DNA from: Beroe ovata | Lineage: Eukaryota > Ctenophora > Nuda > Beroida > Beroidae | Direction: 5' to 3' | Length of the DNA: 12,518 nt | NCBI GenBank assembly: GCA_946803715.1 | Contig: CAMPET010000136.1 | Span: forward strand, 123,131-135,648 | Shown here: positions 1 to 7,199 of the stretch, piece after piece | How positions within the stretch are numbered: position 1 is the stretch's first letter | Layout of the letters: the number at the start of each line of letters is the position of its first letter | The notes under the pieces: model-generated | Seen by the model: the letters and a program-made list of their open reading frames with translations, nothing else | What the model was told of the DNA's origin: nothing | Databases searched by the model: none | Program-made: the position numbers and the translations under genes

Positions 1-26
1 CACACACACACACACATGCATACATA
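1..26. repeat. (CA)n / (CATA)n microsatellite at left edge
   Basis: The window opens inside an alternating CA tract that degenerates into CATA-type units just before segment A. The equivalent junction in the second copy of the locus is the CA tract at about 3770-3808, so this is probably the truncated end of the same B-CA-A junction. Confidence 0.9.
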
Positions 27-489
27 CATCGCTACATGTATCATTTCTTAAGGCGGAAGCTGTAGCAGTCAGCTGTACTGACTAATAGCAATTGTGCAAT
101 GAATGGTAAATCAGTTAATCAACAATCATCAGGAGACTCATCCACGATTGTTGAAATGTAGCAAACTGTAAAGTCAACATTCACATGCTGACAAGAATGA
201 GTCGCGGCTAGAGGTTTCAGTGAACTGCTGTTACCATCTGTCGATCTGCGGATAAGAGTACCGACCACAGTTTCATTTCCTTTTCGGCATGCCGTTCACC
301 ACGTTAGTCACGCTAGTCACGTAGTAGAGAGTGTTGTGATATAATATCACGATAACTCAAGTATCACGATATTTATCAGTGATCTTAAGACCCATGACAA
401 TTTTTATATCCTTGTGGAATGTGGGGGATCTGCACATGTCAGCTGTGTGAGAATAGTGGACTATCATGGTTATCATGGACTATTATAGT

Positions 490-510
490 GTTAGAGCATC
501 ACACTCTAAC
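490..510. repeat. 7-bp hairpin in segment A
   Basis: GTTAGAG and CTCTAAC form perfect arms around a 7-base loop (CATCACA). A further GTTAGAG follows at 515-521. The same hairpin occurs at 4301-4321 and at 1327-1347, where it is the very first sequence after the N at 1326. Confidence 0.7.
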
Positions 511-587
511 TGTGGTTAGAGATGTGTCCAGTGTCTCACTGCACTGAGCAGTACCTAGTTGCGAGATCTGCGCTACATCCTGCGTAA

Positions 588-675
588 ACTGCGTGTGTAC
601 TGTGGGTGTACTGTGTATACTGATACTGCGTGCGTACTGTGGATGTACTTTGTGTATACTGATACTGCGTGTGTA
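588..675. repeat. Minisatellite of about 36-39 bp (2.3 units)
   Basis: Units beginning ACTGCGTG and ending TATACTGAT run 588-623 and 624-662, with a partial third unit at 663-675 leading into the CA tract. The equivalent array at 4399-4486 appears identical. A related array lies in A' at about 1420-1515, with an extra ACCT-type insertion. Confidence 0.7.
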
Positions 676-768
676 GTACACACACACACAATACACACAC
701 ACAATACACACACACGCACACATACACACACACAGTCACACACACAGTACATTCAACAGTTTACTAGT
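674..768. repeat. (CA)n microsatellite in A1
   Basis: Interrupted CA tract with AATACA, GCACA, CATA and GTCA interruptions. It is identical, interruptions included, to the tract at 4485-4579. Such exact agreement in a mutable tract argues that the two copies are recent or represent the same allele. Confidence 0.85.
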
Positions 769-1029
769 AGTAGCGAATATTATCCTAGTTGTGGTTAGAA
801 TATACTACTAACATTTAACACTTGTCTCTTGGCATCTGTCTCTCGGTAGAACACCAGTAATCAGCGATATAGCCTGCCGTCAGTGTATGATAATGTATAT
901 ACGAACGCAGCGATAGCAAGAGAAGCTATAATTAGTCAATCATAGCACGAATCCCTTGAGAAAACGTCTCATCATGGAACAGAGCTAGAAGTTTGACAAG
1001 AGAGCGCGACACTTTGCAGATCACAAAAC

Positions 1030-1047
1030 ACAACACAATTGTGTTGT
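1030..1047. repeat. Perfect 18-bp palindrome in A1
   Basis: ACAACACAA is followed directly by its reverse complement TTGTGTTGT with no spacer. It also occurs at 4841-4858. No known binding site is implied. It could be a cruciform or homodimer-type site, or chance in CA/TG-rich DNA. Confidence 0.6.
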
Positions 1048-1325
1048 AACAATTCGTAACTTCACGCTCTCCCGATCACAAACACGTCCCCTAATCTATT
1101 TATATCATGTCATATGTCACATAACCTCATTAATCATCTCATTAGCGCTCGAGAACCTGCCACTTAACGCAATTAACTGTCTCATTAGTCGGCCTGACTG
1201 CCGGCAGACTCCACTACTATAATTCATCCAAGCTCAAAATATCAGTTCAAGTGAAGACTTTATATACAGAGAAAATGCAGATTCAATTATTGATGACAAT
1301 ACCTAATCAAATTGGAATCTAGTGT

Positions 1326-1326
1326 N
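1326..1326. other. Assembly junction (single N)
   Basis: One N separates the end of A1 (ending CTAGTGT) from a piece that restarts in the middle of segment A at the hairpin. TAGTGT also precedes the hairpin in the intact copies, so the join carries a 6-base match on both sides, as expected at a contig join. Confidence 0.85.
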
Positions 1327-1799
1327 GTTAGAGCATCACACTCTAACTGTGGTTAGAGACGTGTCCAGTGTGTCACTGCACTGAGCAGAAGTGGCGAGAT
1401 CTACGCTACATCCGGCGTAAACTGCGTGTGTACTGTGGGTGTACCTACTGTGTGTATACTGATACTGCGTGTGTACTGTGGATGTACTGTGTGTATACTG
1501 ATACTGCGTGTGTAGTACACACATACACACACAAACACACACACTCACACACACAGTACAGTTTACTAGAAAGTAGAACAGCTTACTAGAAAGAGCGAAT
1601 ATTATCCTAGTTGTGGTTAGAATATACTAACATTTAACACTTGTCTCTTGGCATCTGTCTCTTGGTAGAACACCAGTAATCAGTGATATAGCCTGCCGTC
1701 AGAATCCTGGCACAGTATATGAGTATTTGATAATGTACCATGTACAAACGCAGCGACAGCAACAGAAGCTATAATTAGTCAATCATAGCACGAATCCCT
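1327..1799. repeat. Partial, diverged copy of segment A (A')
   Basis: Corresponds to A1 positions 490 to about 957 and carries the same hairpin, minisatellite, CA tract and flanking sequence. It differs at many sites: GCAGAAGTGGCG replaces the A1 GCAGTACCTAGTTGCG, a duplicated TTACTAGAAAG follows the CA tract, and about 25 bases are inserted near 1703-1727. It ends at the N at 1800. It is probably the other haplotype of this stretch, or an older paralogous copy. No gene is seen. Confidence 0.85.
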
Positions 1800-1800
1800 N
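1800..1800. other. Assembly junction (single N)
   Basis: The N interrupts segment A' immediately after CGAATCCCT, where the intact copies continue with TGAGAAAACG. What follows is an unrelated CA tract. Confidence 0.85.
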
Positions 1801-1918
1801 CAGTAAACACACACACACACTCACACAGTACACAGACACACACTCACACAGTACACACACAGACACACAGACACACAGACACACACACAGTACACACACA
1901 CGCACACACACACACTAC
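1801..1918. repeat. (CA)n / (CAGA)n microsatellite
   Basis: About 118 bases of CA repeats with CACAGACA and CACAGTACA interruptions. It leads directly into the unique 5' flank of segment B copy 1. Confidence 0.9.
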
Positions 1919-1990
1919 TATACAAAAGGAGTAATGTTGAGGTACTACCACATAATTACTATTAATAAGACGTGGTGTTTAGTGTATTTC
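1919..1990. other. Single-copy left flank of segment B
   Basis: This 72-base stretch between the CA tract and segment B1 has no counterpart before B2, where B begins directly after the N at 2878. It is the only part of the left mosaic present once. No gene is seen. Confidence 0.6.
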
Positions 1991-2877
1991 CACACACGGT
2001 CAGTGTGGGGAAGTGGGAAGAGTGTGATACTCAGAGAAAAAGTTGGGATAGTTCTCTACCATATAAGGAGTGTTTGTTTCTCTTGTATATATATATCTGA
2101 AGGAATGATCAACAGATAATGCTTTTAAGCAGAACCTGCGGTTATCTAAGTGCTAGACTCGCTAGATTGTCTAGACGTAAAGATGATAAGTATCTAAACA
2201 ATCACTATCCAATAGAAGAATAGACATAATAATCTATAATGACAACCTTATCCAGTTGATCTTTTTGTGAATAGTCGATATAAACACAGAACACTATGAG
2301 TTAGGTATCGCACGGTATCGCACGACTTACCGACCAGGATTCCAACATATAACCCAAATTTACTCTGCTTGTGTTGTCGATGAGCTCCCTCCCTCGATCC
2401 CTTGAACAAGTGTTTACCCACCCTCACATACCAAGGTCTGTAATTATAGTCCGGTAATTATCCGGTAATTACCATAGTCCTATTCTGGTTAAAGAGAGAC
2501 ACAGATTGCAGTCTCCATTGGGAGTGGAACGGTAAGCCACATAAACACGCACAGACGTCGTAGACTACCCTCGAATGGTAAATACTGGTGGTAATCGTGT
2601 CCTGCTACTGTGTTCAGTGGCTACAGCGACTATTTCAGGGTTAATTTTATGGTTCCTCAGTCCATATAAAACACACACCAGCGCAAGCTCGCATTTCTAC
2701 ATAACAATGGCCGACTTGAATATGCTCCCAGGGAGGGATCGCGATTATCCAACCACTTTGTAAGCACGTCTCCAAATGTAGCCGTGCCGAACTTGTTCAT
2801 AGTGGTGATTGTTGGGCAAACTAACCCGAAACCAAGAAACACAGAACACACAGCACACACACACACACACACACACA
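1991..2877. repeat. Segment B, copy 1 (B1)
   Basis: Recurs at 2879-3766 at a fixed offset of 888. It is identical to the second copy from 1991 to 2473, then differs at more than a dozen positions up to the CA tract at about 2850. It contains a doubled GGTATCGCAC at 2304-2323 and a doubled CCGGTAATTA at 2451-2471. The open frames in it are interrupted or changed non-conservatively between copies, so I do not call a gene. Confidence 0.9.
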
Positions 2878-2878
2878 N
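2878..2878. other. Assembly junction (single N)
   Basis: The N lies inside a CA tract, after which segment B restarts from CACACACGGTCAG. The join sits in a simple repeat, a classic place for a contig break or false join. Confidence 0.85.
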
Positions 2879-3735
2879 CACACACGGTCAGTGTGGGGAA
2901 GTGGGAAGAGTGTGATACTCAGAGAAAAAGTTGGGATAGTTCTCTACCATATAAGGAGTGTTTGTTTCTCTTGTATATATATATCTGAAGGAATGATCAA
3001 CAGATAATGCTTTTAAGCAGAACCTGCGGTTATCTAAGTGCTAGACTCGCTAGATTGTCTAGACGTAAAGATGATAAGTATCTAAACAATCACTATCCAA
3101 TAGAAGAATAGACATAATAATCTATAATGACAACCTTATCCAGTTGATCTTTTTGTGAATAGTCGATATAAACACAGAACACTATGAGTTAGGTATCGCA
3201 CGGTATCGCACGACTTACCGACCAGGATTCCAACATATAACCCAAATTTACTCTGCTTGTGTTGTCGATGAGCTCCCTCCCTCGATCCCTTGAACAAGTG
3301 TTTACCCACCCTCACATACCAAGGTCTGTAATTATAGTCCGGTAATTATCCGGTAATTACCCTAGTCCTATTCTGGTTAAAGAGAGACACAGATTGCAGT
3401 CTCCATTGAGAGTGGAACGGTAAGCCACATAAACACGCACAGACGTCGTAGACTACCCTCGAATGGTAAATACTGGTGGTAATCGTGTCCTGCTACTGTG
3501 TTCAGTGGCTACAGCGACTATTTCAGGGTTAATTTTATGGTTCCTCAGTCCATACAAAACACACACCAGCGCAAGCTCGCATTCCTACATAACAATGGCC
3601 GACTGGAATATGTGCCCAGGGAGGGACTGCGATTATCAAACCACTATGTAAGCACGTCTCCAAATGTAGCCGTGCCGAACTTGTTCATAGTGATGATTGT
3701 TGGACAAACTAACCCGAAACCAAGAAACACAGTAC
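2879..3735. repeat. Segment B, copy 2 (B2)
   Basis: Second copy of B, continuous with segment A copy 2 through a CA tract. This B-CA-A order is probably the true arrangement of the locus. Substitutions relative to B1 begin at 3362 and cluster towards the right end. Confidence 0.9.
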
Positions 3736-3808
3736 ACACACAGCACGCACACACAGCACGCTACCACAGCACGCACACACAACACACACACACGCACACA
3801 CATACACA
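3730..3808. repeat. (CA)n microsatellite between B2 and A2
   Basis: CA tract with CAGCACGCA interruptions. It joins B2 to A2 without an N. Confidence 0.85.
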
Positions 3809-5136
3809 CATCGCTACATGTATCATTTCTTAAGGCGGAAGCTGTAGCAGTCAGCTGTACTGACTAATAGCAATTGTGCAATGAATGGTAAATAAGTTAA
3901 TCAACAATTATCAGGAGTCAGACTCATCTACGATTGTCGAAATGTAACAAACTGTAAAGTCAACATTCACATGCTGACAAGAGTGAGCCGCGGCTAGAGG
4001 TTTCAGTGAACTGCTGTTACCATCTGTCGATCTGCAGATAAGAGTACCGACCACTGTTTCGATTCCTTTTCGGCATGCCGTTCACCACGTTAGTCACGCT
4101 AGTCACGTAGTAGAGAGTATCGTGATATAATATCACGATAACTCAAGTATCCCGATATTTATCAGTGATCACAATATGAGTGTGATGTAATCTTGGCACG
4201 ACCCATGACAATTTTTATATCCTTGTGGAATGTGGGGGATCTGCACATGTCAGCTGTGTGAGAATAGTGGACTATCATGGTTATCATGGACTATTATAGT
4301 GTTAGAGCATCACACTCTAACTGTGGTTAGAGATGTGTCCAGTGTCTCACTGCACTGAGCAGTACCTAGTTGCGAGATCTGCGCTACATCCTGCGTAAAC
4401 TGCGTGTGTACTGTGGGTGTACTGTGTATACTGATACTGCGTGCGTACTGTGGATGTACTTTGTGTATACTGATACTGCGTGTGTAGTACACACACACAC
4501 AATACACACACACAATACACACACACGCACACATACACACACACAGTCACACACACAGTACATTCAACAGTTTACTAGTAGTAGCGAATATTATCCTAGT
4601 TGTGGTTAGAATATACTACTAACATTTAACACTTGTCTCTTGGCATCTGTCTCTCGGTAGAACACCAGTAATCAGCGATATAGCCTGCCGTCAGTGTATG
4701 ATAATGTATATACGAACGCAGCGATAGCAAGAGAAGCTATAATTAGTCAATCATAGCACGAATCCCTTGAGAAAACGTCTCATCATGGAACAGAGCTAGA
4801 AGTTTGACAAGAGAGCGCGACACTTTGCAGATCACAAAACACAACACAATTGTGTTGTAACAATTCGTAACTTCACGCTCTCCCGATCACAAACACGTCC
4901 CCTAATCTATTTATATCATGTCATATGTCACATAACCTCATTAATCATCTCATTAGCGCTCGAGAACCTGCCACTTAACGCAATTAACTGTCTCATTAGT
5001 CGGCCTGACTGCCGGCAGACTCCACTACTATAATTCATCCAAGCTCAAAATATCAGTTCAAGTGAAGACTTTATATACAGAGAAAATGCAGATTCAATTA
5101 TTGATGACAATACCTAATCAAATTGGAATCTAGTGT
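3809..5136. repeat. Segment A, copy 2 (A2)
   Basis: Full second copy of segment A, running on into unique DNA at 5137. It contains about 26 extra bases near 4170-4195 relative to A1, plus scattered substitutions up to about 4200, then appears identical to A1 to the end. It carries the hairpin (4301-4321), minisatellite (4399-4486), CA tract (4485-4579) and palindrome (4841-4858). No gene is seen. Confidence 0.9.
4118..4140. repeat. Perfect 10-bp-stem hairpin in A2
   Basis: TATCGTGATA, a 3-base TAA loop, then TATCACGATA: all ten stem bases pair. The A1 equivalent (332-354) has two changed bases in the left arm, which shortens the stem. Confidence 0.6.
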
Positions 5137-5187
5137 GTCTATGATGTATGAAAGCTGATACGCCAAAGAGCTGTGTCACGTTTGTTA

Positions 5188-5214
5188 TGTACAATGTACA
5201 ATGTACATTGTACA
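5188..5214. repeat. Four TGTACA hexamers at 7-bp spacing
   Basis: TGTACA occurs at 5188, 5195, 5202 and 5209, each separated by one base (A, A, T). The last 20 bases (5195-5214) form a perfect palindrome. It lies just outside segment A2 and is present once. Confidence 0.6.
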
Positions 5215-5363
5215 AGACACAGTTACCGGGTAAGACGGGGTAAGAACTTTTTTGTGTGTCGTTACTGAACGGCGCTCCCAATATCATGGTGCAATTCAAC
5301 AAAAATGATATCATTTGTGCCAAAATCAGACTAACTTCTGATTCACTATCCAGACATTTCATT

Positions 5364-5669
5364 TTAAGTGACACCAATGGGTGTCATGATTGATGATGAC
5401 AATAACATGCAACTCTTTCCCTCGCTCATCAGCGTCTCCGGGAGTGTTTTATTTTCACTTTCACTATCTAGATATGCTCTAGAGCCTAGATTGGTCTGTG
5501 TGCTTGAAGCAAATTTCTGGGTTACCTGAAAAGGAACACATTTCAGTGAGTTTTACAGTTCATATCACTCCACATAACTTACATCTCGTAATATAAGACG
5601 TATATCACTTGAATTGTATATTGTCTCTTGAATAATGTGGTGTAGTGGAGGGCACTGTAGTTGTGCTGA
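5364..5669 (-). CDS. Possible C-terminal gene fragment, two exons (function unknown)
   Basis: On the minus strand an open frame from 5669 to 5583 (29 codons) ends at a perfect GTAAGT donor. A 57-bp interval ends in TTCCTTTTCAG at 5526, and an open frame of 53 codons plus TAA follows (5525-5364). The two parts join in phase 0 to give about 82 residues, including QETIYNSSDIRLILRD, then SESENKTLPETLMSEG, and a serine-rich end MTPIGVT. I recognise no domain. An in-frame TGA at 5670-5672 means the 5' boundary must be another splice site, perhaps the CTACAG near 5652-5657. No AATAAA follows the stop. If real, this gene runs divergently from the receptor gene. Chance splice signals remain quite possible. 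Confidence 0.3.
5526..5582 (-). other. Candidate 57-bp spliceosomal intron
   Basis: Begins GTAAGT (minus strand, from 5582) and ends TTCCTTTTCAG (to 5526), with CTCACTGA as a possible branch point about 20 bases before the acceptor. Its size is near the lower limit for animals but comparable with the 75- and 78-bp introns of the receptor gene. Confidence 0.35.
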
Positions 5670-5690
5670 TCAGTCGACTGCTGAACCCCT

Positions 5691-5790
5691 TACCCTATAA
5701 ACTGAAGTATCAGAATCAGTATCCACAAAAGATGTTGATTGATTGGTTAGACAAGCTCCATAATGAGCGGTCGTTACACTCTATAGGGTA
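5691..5790. repeat. 9-bp inverted repeat enclosing about 82 bp
   Basis: TACCCTATA at 5691-5699 and its reverse complement TATAGGGTA at 5782-5790. It could be the remains of a very small inverted-repeat element or coincidence; I see no target-site duplication. Confidence 0.3.
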
Positions 5791-5799
5791 GGAAACAAG

Positions 5800-6440
5800 T
5801 AGCGCTTGTGAGAATCAACATTGAATATTGATAAGCGAAAAGCGCCGCATATCAAAGTTTATACTCTCACAATGTATCCAGCTCCTTCTCTCAGCAGGGA
5901 AATAGTCCACAAATAACGAGTGGGTATGTATAATTGTATGCTAGTGATTGATGTTGAAATGGTCCCAGTTAATCACCTAACAAAGGTATTACGCAATGCC
6001 TACGCATCCACTGACTAGTGACTATTATAGAAAATCATTAGACTGTCAGGAGTACAACTCAATACTACCATGAATTACGAAAAGAAACCTAAGTGAGTCT
6101 ACAGACATGTGTTCAAAAGCTAATTACATGTGACTGACGCAGACGTTGGTTGTAGGCTTGACCTATTATAACCCGGTTTAAAAACGCTGTCCAGATTCAC
6201 ACAGAATAATACCTATTGGAATAGCTACCTATTCCGCCTTGAATTAGGCATCCCAGGCGAAAGGATGCTATTTTGTGGATACCACTACCTTGACATAAAT
6301 TTTTTTGCATAGCCTAGTGCATTCTCCTCATTCTAAGCTTTCATATGACGTTTCGATCATGTCTCTATCTTTCATGGTTCTCGAGTTTACTCAATTAGGT
6401 ACAAATTTGGTTGTCGTCGTAGCCGTCGGGTCGGTCCATA
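5800..6440. other. Intergenic stretch, no gene seen
   Basis: AT-rich unique sequence upstream of the hairpin-rich block. Only short open frames are present, without convincing splice signals or domains. Confidence 0.5.
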
Positions 6441-6850
6441 ACACTAATTTTTGGAGTTATGATTATTTTTCGCTATTTTATTCTCGGAAAACAGCTAGAC
6501 CGATTTGCATGAAATTTTCAGGGTTTGTTTATATTGACATGGAGACGAGCTGTGCAAAATTTCAAGGTGAACAGACTTCCTTAACGTGGTTTAATAATGG
6601 CGTGAAATCGCCATTTTGGCGATTTGATATATTTTTATATATTAGGGCTGGCAAACGCGTTTTTGAAAACACGCTGAATGACTTCACCACTACTTTGGAA
6701 GTTCATATTAAACTTCGAATCATCACTGCCCTCGGCCCTTCGGGCCGGGACAACACCCATTTTCTTTCCGTGGCTGCCGGCGCTTGCCAGCGCCCTGATA
6801 AAAAGACGCTTCTATGTTGTGCTGAGGGAGAGCACTTAGTCAATTTGTAA
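6440..6850. repeat. Hairpin-rich, locally GC-rich block, probable repeat-derived element
   Basis: Composition changes sharply here: an AT-rich half (about 6440-6640) is followed by a GC-rich half (about 6720-6800). Hairpins cluster: AAATCGCCA/TGGCGATTT (6605-6625), AATGGCG/CGCCATT (6596-6615, overlapping and mutually exclusive), CGGCCC/GGGCCG (6733-6747) and GGCGC/GCGCC (6779-6794). A long stop-free frame crosses the block (6305-6850), but it starts with TTG, has no domain I recognise, and its protein is not convincingly gene-like. The phrase CTAGACCGATTTGCATGAAATTTTCAGG is reminiscent of short dispersed elements in invertebrate genomes. Family, ends and duplications are not resolved. Confidence 0.35.
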
Positions 6851-7101
6851 GGTTCAGATTGCGTGATGAGAGAGGAGGTTTCCAATTTTCTGAAGAACAC
6901 AGCGCCCTCCTATAGCGTCAGGAATGCACTCCCCTTCTCCAACAAAGAAAGTTCTTATAAACATGCGAGTTTTCACGGCCCTCTTTTTATTCGTCATCAA
7001 TAAGGAGCTCCTCACACCTACACTTTTTATGTGGAGAGGAGCTCATAGTGCCTCGGTGAATGATAGAAAGTGTCCAGCCAACAACGCGGATAGTGTCGCA
7101 C

Positions 7102-7128
7102 GTCACGTGACCTTCAGAGACTATATAT
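7102..7128 (+). promoter_or_regulatory. Candidate promoter: GTCACGTGAC palindrome plus TATA-like box
   Basis: GTCACGTGAC (7102-7111) is a 10-bp palindrome around a CACGTG E-box, the core recognised by bHLH-leucine-zipper factors of the USF/MITF/TFEB type. TATATAT follows at 7122-7128. A start site about 30 bases downstream would lie near 7150-7160, and the first ATG after it is the one at 7200 that opens a signal-peptide-like sequence. The assignment rests on motif spacing alone. Confidence 0.35.
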
Positions 7129-7199
7129 GTCGCAAAATATCCTGGACCTCAAGCAAGATTCTTTCATCAATCGATTTCCTAAAGCAGTTCTTCATTTTG

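Larger units (their letters stand above)
27..1325. repeat. Segment A, copy 1 (A1)
   Basis: A stretch of about 1.3 kb that recurs at 3809-5136. Positions 27 to about 390 differ from that copy by roughly a dozen substitutions and several indels, the largest being about 26 bases missing here after position 384. From about 391 to 1325 the two copies appear identical base for base at a constant offset of 3811, including the internal microsatellite. I see no gene: open frames inside are short, mostly follow the CA/TG tract, and have no recognisable domains. The copy stops at an N. Confidence 0.9.

Noticed and set aside
499-798. Short open frames on both strands in segment A, repeated at 4310-4609 and partly at 1336-1589
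   Set aside because: They are created by the TG/CA minisatellite and microsatellite (runs of VCVC and HTHT), lack domains, and are reshaped by indels in A'.
1801-1918. Telomere- or satellite-like array
   Set aside because: The unit is a plain CA/CAGA microsatellite without a telomeric hexamer or a higher-order unit.
2575-2763. 62-codon ATG frame in segment B (also 3463-3651), with alternative frames at 3498-3833 (+) and 2657-2881 (-)
   Set aside because: Between copies the ATG frame changes almost only at amino-acid-altering positions. The alternative plus frame has a TAA in B1 where B2 has CAA, and the minus frame has a TAG in B2. No frame is preserved.
5114-5377. 87-codon minus-strand frame
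   Set aside because: It starts at a non-ATG codon, reads through the TGTACA palindrome and into segment A2, and has no domain or splice signals.
6305-6850. 181-codon open frame in the hairpin-rich block
   Set aside because: It opens at TTG, not ATG, has no recognisable domain or splice support, and coincides with a composition shift and hairpins better explained by a repeat-derived element.
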